DNA from: JANRIC01 sp033765345
Lineage (GTDB): Bacteria > Bacteroidota > Bacteroidia > Cytophagales > Microscillaceae
Assembly: GCA_033765345.1 (NCBI GenBank)
Contig: JANRIC010000145.1
Location: 1-26,331 of the forward strand
Direction of reading: 5' to 3'
DNA: 26,331 nucleotides
Part shown: one piece after another, positions 8,815 to 16,597 of the stretch
How positions within the stretch are numbered: position 1 is the first letter of the stretch
Layout: each line of letters opens with the position of its first letter
Notes under the pieces: generated by a model
The model's input: the letters and a program-made list of their open reading frames with translations, nothing else
Databases searched by the model: none
What the model was told of the DNA's origin: nothing
Made by a program: the position numbers and the translations under genes

Positions 8815-9492
8815 ATGAAATACTATAAATATTTTCTCCTCAGTTTGGCAATTATTGTACTGGACCAATCTGTAAAGATGTGGGTACATTTTAATATGGA
8901 ACTAGGACCTATGGGCGAGATCAGCGTGTTTGGAGACTGGTTTAAAATCCATTATATCTTGAATCCAGGAATGGCCTTTGGTCTTAAATGGGATGCCGTT
9001 TACGGCAAATTGGTACTGAGCGTATTTAGAATTTTGGCGACTTTCGCCATAGCATATTATATCAGAATACTCATTGATAAACAAGCACATACAGGGCTTA
9101 TTTGGTGTGTCGCATTGATTTTGGGAGGTGCTGTGGGCAATGTGGTTGACAGTACTTTTTATGGTGTTCTGTTGGATAAAAATCTACCTCCCGATTCACT
9201 AACGCCCTGGTTTCACGGTCAGGTAATAGATATGTTTTATATTGATATTTGGGAAGGATATTTGCCTACGTGGATTCCCTTGGTTGGAGGAGATTATTAT
9301 TCTTTTTGGCCGATTTTTAACATTGCAGATGCTTCTATTTTTGTAGGAGTAAGCATTATACTGGTGATGCAGCAACAATTTTTTAGGAAACTGAATGAAA
9401 AAACCATACCGGAGAAAGAACTTTCAAAAAGCAATCTGAATCAGGCAGATACTTCGGGTGAAATGATTATTCAGGGAAACAGTGAAGAATAA
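8815..9492 (+). CDS. lspA: Lipoprotein signal peptidase (signal peptidase II)
   Basis: This inner-membrane aspartyl protease removes the signal peptide from diacylglyceryl-modified prolipoproteins. The 225-residue sequence has four hydrophobic segments, the conserved VLDQSVK near the N-terminus (Asp17), the NPGMAFG motif, and the two catalytic aspartates Asp112 (GNVVDS) and Asp172 (NIADAS). It is longer than the roughly 160-residue classical enzyme for two reasons: about 60 residues separate the catalytic aspartates, which implies a sizeable periplasmic insertion, and there is a hydrophilic C-terminal tail of about 35 residues. The insertion is, to my knowledge, typical of Bacteroidota LspA. 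It ends five bases from the convergent end of the receptor gene. Its substrates would include the DUF4836-like lipoprotein at 13883-15457. Confidence 0.95.
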   Translation: MKYYKYFLLSLAIIVLDQSVKMWVHFNMELGPMGEISVFGDWFKIHYILNPGMAFGLKWDAVYGKLVLSVFRILATFAIAYYIRILIDKQAHTGLIWCVALILGGAVGNVVDSTFYGVLLDKNLPPDSLTPWFHGQVIDMFYIDIWEGYLPTWIPLVGGDYYSFWPIFNIADASIFVGVSIILVMQQQFFRKLNEKTIPEKELSKSNLNQADTSGEMIIQGNSEE

Positions 9493-9514
9493 TCAACTCA
9501 AACATTGATTTTTT
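9491..9514 (+). terminator. Weak intrinsic terminator after lspA
   Basis: AATCAA (9491-9496) and TTGATT (9505-9510) can pair around an 8-base loop and are followed by a T-run. The stem is short and AT-rich. It overlaps both stop codons of the convergent lspA and receptor genes, so it would double as coding sequence for the last residues of the receptor. Confidence 0.35.
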
Positions 9515-12032
9515 CTTCCAATTCTCTGATTTTTTGTTCATAGATCAATATTTCATTTCGCATCTGTTCTTCCTGGATTTTCAGGGTTTCGGTAGCTTCC
9601 AAAGATTCAAGCAATAAACGCCTGATTTTGATTTCCGAAACTTTGGACTCGGTCACATCCCTGGAAAAGATAGAAAATCCCGTAATCTGATCTTTTTCAT
9701 CCCTGATCGGGTTAAACCAATGCTCCCGATAAGTTTTATTGGGGTATTCTCCACTTTCAAAAACTTTTCTAAAACGCTCCCCCTCGAGGGCTTTATCATA
9801 GTAAAGCTTCCATTTTTTCTCTTCTTTAGAGGTCATATAATGAAAGATCATTGCACCGATTCTTAAATCTATCCCTCTTTTTTTGTATTCATTTTGATAG
9901 GCTTCATTGATGACGATGATGCGGTAGTTTTTATCCAGAGCCATAATAAAGTCTTCGGTATCATTAATCAAAGAAGTAAGATTGGCTTGAGCTTCTTTGA
10001 GCTGCATGTCTGCAAGCTTTTGGTCAGTGATGTTTTCCATAAAAATAGAAGCCCCGATTACTTCTTTGTGTTCATTTCGGATGGGGTTATAGTGTAATTC
10101 ATAAAAAAAATTCTGCCCATATTTTTCCATCATGCGAAGCACTTCAAATTTTTCGCCACGGAGTGCTTTTTCATATTCCTGACGCGACTGGGCTACTTCA
10201 TCCGGTGGTAGCTCTTTTAATAAATTGAGCCCTACTTTGAGCTTAATGCCTTGCTCCATATACAATTGTACCATTACCTGATTCACGACAGTGATCTCAA
10301 ATTGTGTATCAAAAGCGATGATGGCATTCGAGGTATTATTGATCAAGGCATCCAGGTTTGCTTCTTTTTCAGCCAGTTCTTTTTGAGTACGGTTCATTAA
10401 TTCCTGGGTAGATTGAAGTTCCTGCATATTTTGACGCATTTGCTCTTCCTGTGCCTGGAGTGTCTTGGTGAGTTCCTGTGACTCGATGAGTAGTTTGCGG
10501 GTCTGCTCGTTGTGCCGGGTAGCAGCAATCGTATGTCCGACATTTTCGGCAATTTTTTTTACAAAATCCATTTTATAAGGCTTCATATCCTCAAAAGAAG
10601 CCAGTTCTAAGATTCCATGCACCTCACGATTGGATACGAGAGGCACGATGAATAAGGCTTTGGGCTTTGCGCCTCCTAGCCCGGAAGTAATTTCTACGTA
10701 ATCCGAAGGGATTTCTTTGAGATACATAGGTTCGGCTTCGTTCCAGACTTGCCCGATCAGCCCTTCACCCGGTTTGATTCTTTTTTCAATAAAGCGTTTT
10801 TTGTCATACGCATAAGCACTCTTTAGATCCAAGTATTTTTGGGAATGATTATCTTCTTCAATGACAAAAAAACCGCCCTGATTGATTTGCAGATAATCCA
10901 CCAGGTTTGAAAGTAATTCATCTGAAAGTTGTTGGGTATTATCTGCATTGCGCGTCAGAATATCGCTAAACTTTGCAATTCCATTGTTGAACCAATATCG
11001 GATGTGATTGTCTTCCGAGACGATTGTGAGGTTGTCACGCATTTTAGCAAGGGCTTCGCCTAGCTCACCCTGGTTGCCAAATAAAGTCTTTTTGCTTTCA
11101 TAATTACTTTCTCCCACACCCAGCGCAAATTTCTGTAGATCAATGAAATAAGTCCTTAAACTATTGAATAAAATTGCCAAAGGAACAAACTCGATGGTAT
11201 TGGCAATGATCCTTGAAGGAATTTGCCCATTGAGTAATTTTTGGGGATACGCCTTAAAATTATTAAGATCGTGGAGGATGTTTTTACTGACTCGTGCAAT
11301 AGTCAGGATAATAAACAAGAGAATTAGTATCAGAAAAAAAAGCGTCAAATAAAAAGCCGTGTTATATTGATAATTGGCTTCAGTGTTTTGACCTGCCTCA
11401 TTGATTTGATTCATCTCTATGAGCTCTTGCATCAAATCCTGTATATCTTCTTGCAGCAGGGGGCGGATATCTTGAGTCAAGCGATTGGATAAGGGAAGGT
11501 TAAAATATGTAGTAGAATCCGTATCTGCCGAAGAAGCTTTTACGGGGGATAAAATTATCAACTTTTCTGCTTTAAAATTTGACAGGGCAAGCTGAGTTGT
11601 TTTTTGCACCTGAAAAACCTTCTTGCGGCAATTCCAATAAATATCTTTTAGTGCTTCGTCATTTTGCAGTTTAATCAATGTATCCAGTGTATCCAAGCTG
11701 GGAAAAATCCGAGATGTCCAAAGGTTGTTGATTTGTACATCCATACTTTGTGTATAATGTTTTGTATTATTGGTATGTATGTAAAGGGCATTTTGCAAAA
11801 TAGACTCGTGCTGATGAAGCCCTTCCAGTAACTGAAAGGAATACGACTCGATGGGCTGAAAAACACTTTGATTATAGGCGATCTGTCTTTGAAAACGCCA
11901 CGTAATCTGCCAGGCAATCATCAGCGTGAAAACAAACAAAAATGACAAAATCAGCAAAGCACCGACGAGTTGCAGGCGAATAGAATTAAATCTCAGTAAT
12001 TTGCGAATGAAGGTATTTCTTTTCCTTGTCAT
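9498..12032 (-). CDS. Membrane receptor with GAF and two PAS domains, no output domain
   Basis: An 844-residue sensor. Two membrane helices (about 20-42 and 226-250) bracket a periplasmic domain of about 180 mostly helical residues. A cytoplasmic linker leads to a GAF domain (about 345-510), a coiled coil (510-560), two PAS domains (about 560-680 and 683-800) and a final coiled coil (800-844) ending in EQKIRELEEKINV. The PAS units look like a duplication: each starts N-L-[DT]-[AS]-LIN-[ND]-T and shares the HYNPIRNE/HWFNPIRDE core. No HisKA, HATPase, GGDEF, EAL or methyl-accepting motif is present. The stop lies against lspA and no remnant of a kinase is seen beyond it. It is the last gene of the operon, two bases after the FtsX-like gene, so signalling probably acts through protein contact, perhaps on that transporter or a separate kinase (inference). 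Confidence 0.85.
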   Translation of the reverse strand: MTRKRNTFIRKLLRFNSIRLQLVGALLILSFLFVFTLMIAWQITWRFQRQIAYNQSVFQPIESYSFQLLEGLHQHESILQNALYIHTNNTKHYTQSMDVQINNLWTSRIFPSLDTLDTLIKLQNDEALKDIYWNCRKKVFQVQKTTQLALSNFKAEKLIILSPVKASSADTDSTTYFNLPLSNRLTQDIRPLLQEDIQDLMQELIEMNQINEAGQNTEANYQYNTAFYLTLFFLILILLFIILTIARVSKNILHDLNNFKAYPQKLLNGQIPSRIIANTIEFVPLAILFNSLRTYFIDLQKFALGVGESNYESKKTLFGNQGELGEALAKMRDNLTIVSEDNHIRYWFNNGIAKFSDILTRNADNTQQLSDELLSNLVDYLQINQGGFFVIEEDNHSQKYLDLKSAYAYDKKRFIEKRIKPGEGLIGQVWNEAEPMYLKEIPSDYVEITSGLGGAKPKALFIVPLVSNREVHGILELASFEDMKPYKMDFVKKIAENVGHTIAATRHNEQTRKLLIESQELTKTLQAQEEQMRQNMQELQSTQELMNRTQKELAEKEANLDALINNTSNAIIAFDTQFEITVVNQVMVQLYMEQGIKLKVGLNLLKELPPDEVAQSRQEYEKALRGEKFEVLRMMEKYGQNFFYELHYNPIRNEHKEVIGASIFMENITDQKLADMQLKEAQANLTSLINDTEDFIMALDKNYRIIVINEAYQNEYKKRGIDLRIGAMIFHYMTSKEEKKWKLYYDKALEGERFRKVFESGEYPNKTYREHWFNPIRDEKDQITGFSIFSRDVTESKVSEIKIRRLLLESLEATETLKIQEEQMRNEILIYEQKIRELEEKINV

Positions 12033-12034
12033 TT

Positions 12035-13213
12035 TCAGGCATATTTCTTAATTAAACGAAAAACAGAAAATAGGTTGATGATCAAAGTCAAACCCGCAAA
12101 AATCCCAGCGATCAACCATACCAGAGGATGAATTCCGGTTGTGATACTGATGCCGTTGTCCAATAAAAACTTCTCAATATAACTGACGGCATAATAAAGC
12201 AATACGGATGTTATCAACAACAAGATAGCCATAAATGTTGAAAAATGTATAATCAAAAATCGGGTAATATGATGCGGCGTATAACCCAATTGAATCAGGA
12301 GGCTGATTTCTTGCTTTGCTTCTGCAAGCATAACTCGAAAATTCATAGAAAATACCACAAATGCCAGCAGAATAAAAAACAAACCTATAAAACCGATGAT
12401 CGTCATGGCGATTTGAATTACTGAACCAGCCCTGCTTGCATTCAGACGATCTTCATTGATCTGAAAGTTTTTCTTGTTTAGGTATTCTGCTACGGTGGGG
12501 TCGGCAGGGTTATTGACTTTGAGCATAATCCGGGAAGGAGGTACTTCTTCGCTGCTACCAATATTTTTATTTGCCCAAAGCATAAAACTTTCAGGTACCA
12601 ATACTGAGGGAATCCGCTCACTAAACCCAACTACTTTGGCATCAAATGTACGACGCCCCTGAATGCCTATTACCTGTACTTTGATATTGACCACACTCAT
12701 CATTCCTGGCGATAATTGCGGAAGCCCTTTGCCTAAGGCATAGCCGAAATTGTAAAGATTAAGCATATCCTGAGATAAAATCACCGGCAGGAAATCTGAA
12801 TCTTCTTTCCATCCCCACGCATCCGGTTTGACATCCAGTAGATCATCTGGTATCGACTCAAAGAATAATTCGGTAAAAAAGGGCACTGTCCCTGTAGATT
12901 TGGCAACTACCTGATACTGATTGGAAATAAACCGGCCTACAGTTTCGGTAAAAGGCTGTGCTTCTAAGTCTTTAATTTCGCTTTCGCGGAAGGTAGCCCT
13001 GGATAGAAACAAAGTATTCCCCAGAGAAATTTTTTTACTTAGGATCAGGTATTCGGAATAACTACCTCTTGCCCGAAGAAAGGACTGCACCTGGATATAA
13101 AGTTGTATGGAAACCAGCATCAGCAGCAGCCCCACCAGAAAGCCCAGTCCGGCAAAAAGAAACTGTCCGTTGCCACGACGGGATTGAAATATTTTTCTAA
13201 GTATTTTTTGCAT
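12035..13213 (-). CDS. FtsX-like ABC permease
   Basis: An inner-membrane permease of the MacB/LolC/FtsX type. A first membrane helix (about 28-50, counted from the upstream ATG) is followed by a roughly 230-residue periplasmic domain, then three closely spaced helices (about 281-303, 330-352, 375-395) with the cytoplasmic coupling segment AEAKQEISLLIQLGYTP between the second and third. This 1+3 layout is that of mechanotransmission ABC systems, which do work in the periplasm rather than transport across the membrane. I place the start at Met12 (13213), four bases after the ATPase stop. An upstream in-frame ATG at 13246 would overlap the ATPase by 29 bases and adds a less hydrophobic, Cys-containing extension. 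Partner ATPase is the gene just upstream. Not recognisably GldF/GldG or LolC/E specifically. Confidence 0.85.
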   Translation of the reverse strand: MQKILRKIFQSRRGNGQFLFAGLGFLVGLLLMLVSIQLYIQVQSFLRARGSYSEYLILSKKISLGNTLFLSRATFRESEIKDLEAQPFTETVGRFISNQYQVVAKSTGTVPFFTELFFESIPDDLLDVKPDAWGWKEDSDFLPVILSQDMLNLYNFGYALGKGLPQLSPGMMSVVNIKVQVIGIQGRRTFDAKVVGFSERIPSVLVPESFMLWANKNIGSSEEVPPSRIMLKVNNPADPTVAEYLNKKNFQINEDRLNASRAGSVIQIAMTIIGFIGLFFILLAFVVFSMNFRVMLAEAKQEISLLIQLGYTPHHITRFLIIHFSTFMAILLLITSVLLYYAVSYIEKFLLDNGISITTGIHPLVWLIAGIFAGLTLIINLFSVFRLIKKYA

Positions 13214-13217
13214 AGGA

Positions 13218-13877
13218 TTACAAAATGATTCTTTGGTCAAATTCAATATAATACGGGTAGCCCAAAGAAGTCATGATAAGCCCAGCTTTATTTTCCTGGC
13301 ATCTTTGGTCAATTTTCAGACATGCTTTTCGGATGTTTTCTTCGTCCAGGTGGCTAAATGGTTCATCCATCAGCAAAAGCGTAAAGGGCTGAATCAGTGC
13401 TCGAATGATAGCTATTCTTTGCCTTTCTCCATAAGAAAGCTGGTAGGTTTTTTTGTCTAAGAGGAAGTTGACCCCAAAATATTCAGCCAAATCTTCTATT
13501 TCAGCCCGGTAGTCTTTGGGATAGAGTGCCGTTTTCACCAGAATGTTTTCTCGGGCACTTAGGTGTTCAAAGAGTCTTAAATCCTGAAAAACAACTGCAA
13601 TTTGGTCTTGCCGGAGTTTTGCCCAAGATTTGAGAGATATTTTTCTTACGTTTTGATCGTTTAGTTTTACTTCACCTTCATAATCATTACGCAAACCATA
13701 AATGATATGAATAAAAGTCGATTTACCTTTTCCGGAGGGTGCATAAACCTGATACTTTTTATTTCCCTCCAATTTTAGGCTTCTGCGCCATATTTCCGAA
13801 GGGATCTCTGAATGTACCTCCGAATTGAGTGTGCCTGCCAGGGGGGCGGGTGTTACGTGGTCAAAGTAGACATCCAT
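13218..13877 (-). CDS. ABC transporter ATPase, LolD/FtsE-like with altered motifs
   Basis: A 219-residue nucleotide-binding subunit that should pair with the FtsX-like permease. Motifs: Walker A APSGKGKST (46-54, first Gly replaced by Ala), Q-loop Gln98 in VVFQDLRLF, signature LSYGE (147-151) instead of LSGGQ, and Walker B LLLMDE (167-172) with the catalytic Glu present. The usual H-loop histidine is missing: where a 'vTHd' motif is expected the protein has MTSLG, with Ser204 in the His position. The N-terminus is also unusual, the segment before Walker A lacking the common A-loop pattern. ATP binding is likely; hydrolysis may be slow or differently controlled (inference). Gaps of 5 bases upstream and 4 downstream show operon membership. 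Confidence 0.88.
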   Translation of the reverse strand: MDVYFDHVTPAPLAGTLNSEVHSEIPSEIWRRSLKLEGNKKYQVYAPSGKGKSTFIHIIYGLRNDYEGEVKLNDQNVRKISLKSWAKLRQDQIAVVFQDLRLFEHLSARENILVKTALYPKDYRAEIEDLAEYFGVNFLLDKKTYQLSYGERQRIAIIRALIQPFTLLLMDEPFSHLDEENIRKACLKIDQRCQENKAGLIMTSLGYPYYIEFDQRIIL

Positions 13878-13882
13878 TGCCT

Positions 13883-15457
13883 TTAATTTGGTTTTTTTTG
13901 AGACTCGTTTTTGAAGGCATTTACTAGCATTTGTAGAGAATTTTTCTTCTTCTCTTTTAAAGCCAATACGAATCGGGTTCTGGATACCGAATCCTTTACT
14001 GGTAAGGTGTTGATTGAGAAAGACTCAAAAGGCGTTTCGGTAAATTTGGTAATACCTTCCAGAATTTTATCTCCATTAAACAGCTCTTCTGGGAGTTTCT
14101 CGCGGGTTTCTTTTTCTACATTGGCATAAGCCATAAAAAAACTTTCATTAGCCATGGTACTCAGATTCGTCTCAGGTTCTTGATCTTTTATTTGCAAAAT
14201 ATCGTCCCTTATTCCCGAAGATGATGTGACAAACAAAATATTATTTTGTTTGACAATGTACATATCTTGTTCAGGCGCGTAATAAGTACTGTCGCCTCCT
14301 GTCAATATACCATTTTCTTTGAATGTACTCAGTATTTTATCAAGGGTCGAGATTTGTTTGATACCTAAGCCGATGACATATTCATAATTAGGTTGTCGGG
14401 TGGAGTCGGATTTTATGTCCTTAAGAATTGCCACAATATCTCCACTGAGCATATCCAGAATCTGGTCAGGGCTAGACCCGGTCAGTTCAAGGGTCTGATC
14501 TGCAACATATTGCAGCATAATGCTGTTGACCAAGCGTTTGATGCCTTTCATATCAAGTCCAAGCCCTACAATTGCCAGGGGAGCAAATTGGGGGAGATGA
14601 TGAACAAGCTCCTGATCAATTCCTTTTTTAATTACATCCTGGTATTCTTTAAGTGATTGGTTCATATTGTGTAGCTTGGTATCTACTAAAATCTGTCCGT
14701 CTTCAAACTTGGTAACAGCCGTCAGGTAGTTGTCTTTAAGATTGACCACAACGGGCAGCAGAGATCGCCTGATACTTTGTTTGACGAGCCATTCATAAGA
14801 TTCCAGATTAACCCAGGCAGCCATGTCATATTCTGAGAGGCGCAAACGTTGAAATTGCTTGTTGTTGGCTTTGAGAGATTCTCCCTCGGGAATATCCCGC
14901 AACTTTAGAAGCGCATCCCGAAGGTTTTTTTCATCGGTTTTATTTTCCCTATTGATAATAAGGGCAACTTTATTTACCCAGCCGATAATACTTTTATTGC
15001 CCAGCACAGCATATCGCAATCCTGCATACGATTTGATTTCGGGCACTTGTGCGAAAGCTTTTCTAAGAAATTCATCAAATTTGCTCTCATTACTCAGACG
15101 AATGGAGAGGGCATAATAACTTTCCTGGTTTTCTACATAAAAATTGCTGAAAAAATAGGCTACACTATTAAAGTCAATTCCTGAATCTTTGAGTTGATCG
15201 GCAAAAATTTCATTTTTTTTGATATTGAGAAATGGAATGTCATTATTAAGTAATTTCTGCCAATCCGATGCTTTTTGAGAAAAATTTGCTAAATTAAAAC
15301 ATAATACAAGTGAAGCGTCTTTGGGGATGTATTTGCTGTTTTCAACCGGGTTGCCACAAGATTGAAACAATAAAGGGGCAAATATCCATATCAAAAAAAA
15401 TATTTTTTTTTGATATTTTTGGAAAAAAAAAGGAGTTTTTATGGTAACTCTCATCAT
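13883..15457 (-). CDS. DUF4836-like lipoprotein
   Basis: A 524-residue lipoprotein. A basic N-terminus and hydrophobic stretch end in a lipobox, LLFQSC, with the lipidated Cys34; Gly and Asn follow, so outer-membrane delivery is plausible. The mature start YIPKDASLVLCFNL matches what I remember as the opening of the Bacteroidota DUF4836 family ('IP.DA..V..+N'), and length fits. The remainder is mixed alpha/beta without catalytic motifs. Function of the family is unknown. It is the first gene of the four-gene operon and starts across a 293-base divergent region from prmA. An ATG one codon in (Met2) is an equal candidate start. Its position suggests it is substrate, partner or anchor of the ABC/FtsX machine (inference). 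Confidence 0.8.
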   Translation of the reverse strand: MMRVTIKTPFFFQKYQKKIFFLIWIFAPLLFQSCGNPVENSKYIPKDASLVLCFNLANFSQKASDWQKLLNNDIPFLNIKKNEIFADQLKDSGIDFNSVAYFFSNFYVENQESYYALSIRLSNESKFDEFLRKAFAQVPEIKSYAGLRYAVLGNKSIIGWVNKVALIINRENKTDEKNLRDALLKLRDIPEGESLKANNKQFQRLRLSEYDMAAWVNLESYEWLVKQSIRRSLLPVVVNLKDNYLTAVTKFEDGQILVDTKLHNMNQSLKEYQDVIKKGIDQELVHHLPQFAPLAIVGLGLDMKGIKRLVNSIMLQYVADQTLELTGSSPDQILDMLSGDIVAILKDIKSDSTRQPNYEYVIGLGIKQISTLDKILSTFKENGILTGGDSTYYAPEQDMYIVKQNNILFVTSSSGIRDDILQIKDQEPETNLSTMANESFFMAYANVEKETREKLPEELFNGDKILEGITKFTETPFESFSINTLPVKDSVSRTRFVLALKEKKKNSLQMLVNAFKNESQKKPN

Positions 15458-15601
15458 ATTTATTTGGAAAAATTTTTCATTGGGGTACGCAATAATATGG
15501 ATTATTTCAGATTTTTAGAAATTTTAATCCGGCTAATTACAAGCGTTTTTCCATAAAATTGATTTCCGAAAGATGCTTTCGCTCCAAAAATTAAACTCCT
15601 C

Positions 15602-15637
15602 TGTGGGTTTTTGCAGCTATTTAGCATAAAACCTACA
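15602..15637. repeat. Long imperfect hairpin in prmA/operon divergent region
   Basis: TGTGGGTTTTTGC (15602-15614) and GCATAAAACCTACA (15624-15637) can pair over 13 positions with one G-T wobble and one bulge, closing a 9-base loop. A second small hairpin, CGAAAG-ATG-CTTTCG, is at 15567-15581. Neither is followed by a T-run on either strand, so these are not typical terminators. They sit in the 293-base divergent intergenic region, and could be operators or leader-RNA structures for prmA. Confidence 0.4.
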
Positions 15638-15750
15638 CCGGAAAAAAACCTGACGTTGGTAAATATTTGGATTTTATAAGGCTAGAGTGCATCTTGTATG
15701 GAAGTTTATACAAATTAGGAATGGATTTTTCACTTAAATTTTGATTCATA

Positions 15751-16584
15751 TTGGTCTACATCGAATTAAACCTGGGTGTTTCCACGGATTATGTGGAGGT
15801 ACTGCTTGCTGAATTGAGCCAAATCGGTTATGAGTCTTTTGTATACACAGATTCCGGGGCGAACGCATACATACCCGAAAACCTGTTTAGAAAAGAAGAA
15901 ATCAACGAGTTGCAGGAAAAATACAGCAATTTATTTTCCTTTGAATATTGTTGGCAAAAAATCCTTCCTCAAAACTGGAATGAAGTATGGGAAGCTTCTT
16001 ATGAACCTATTTTCATTCAGGAAACCTGTGTCATCAAAAGCGACTTTCATCAAATCGCAAAAAAATATCCCTATGAAATTATGATCAATCCTAAGATGTC
16101 TTTTGGTACTGGACACCACGAAACCACCAAAATGATGATCGAGCACCAGCTTGAAATAGATCACCAAGCCAAGACTGTCCTCGATGTAGGCTGCGGAACC
16201 GGAGTACTCTCCTTGATGGCCGAACTCTTGGGGGCACACAAAATCATCGCATTTGATATAGATGAATGGGCTGTAACCAACACTCTGGAAAATATTCTCG
16301 TAAACAACTCTAAACGTATTCAAGTATCTCAAAATACCATAAAAAGTATTACCTTAGAGGACAATTTTGACATTATATTGGCCAATATCAATCGTAATGT
16401 CCTTCTAACTGAAATTCCCTGGTACGCAAAATTATTAAAAACCGGAGCTTTGCTCGTAATCAGCGGATTTTATGAAAGTGATCGGGATGCCATCCTGGAA
16501 ATAGCCAAAGAAGCTTTTTTAAATCTGGAAAAACAAAAAGTAGACAATCAATGGACAGCTCTGGTGCTTAAAAAAAATATTTAA
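15751..16584 (+). CDS. prmA: Ribosomal protein L11 methyltransferase
   Basis: A 277-residue SAM-dependent enzyme that methylates lysines and the N-terminus of ribosomal protein L11 in the cytoplasm. It shows the N-terminal substrate-recognition region, the linker motif NPKMSFGTGHHETT (from Asn113), the SAM-binding loop DVGCGTG (145-151), the acidic residue in AFDIDEWAV and the post-motif ILANINRNVLL. The start is TTG: the only upstream in-frame ATG (15721) runs into a TGA at 15742 after seven codons, and the TTG at 15751 gives the M-x-YIEL beginning that Bacteroidota PrmA proteins usually have. There is no good Shine-Dalgarno. The next gene begins 13 bases after its stop, so the two are probably co-transcribed. 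Confidence 0.94.
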   Translation: MVYIELNLGVSTDYVEVLLAELSQIGYESFVYTDSGANAYIPENLFRKEEINELQEKYSNLFSFEYCWQKILPQNWNEVWEASYEPIFIQETCVIKSDFHQIAKKYPYEIMINPKMSFGTGHHETTKMMIEHQLEIDHQAKTVLDVGCGTGVLSLMAELLGAHKIIAFDIDEWAVTNTLENILVNNSKRIQVSQNTIKSITLEDNFDIILANINRNVLLTEIPWYAKLLKTGALLVISGFYESDRDAILEIAKEAFLNLEKQKVDNQWTALVLKKNI

Positions 16585-16597
16585 AATTTTTATACCC

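Noticed and set aside
12035..13877. ABC ATPase/permease pair as gliding-motility GldA/GldF/GldG
   Set aside because: The permease has the FtsX/MacB 1+3 layout with a large periplasmic domain, not the GldF/GldG form, and no other gld gene is adjacent.
15721..15744. ATG at 15721 as the prmA start
   Set aside because: An in-frame TGA at 15742 interrupts it, and the TTG at 15751 gives the expected PrmA N-terminus.
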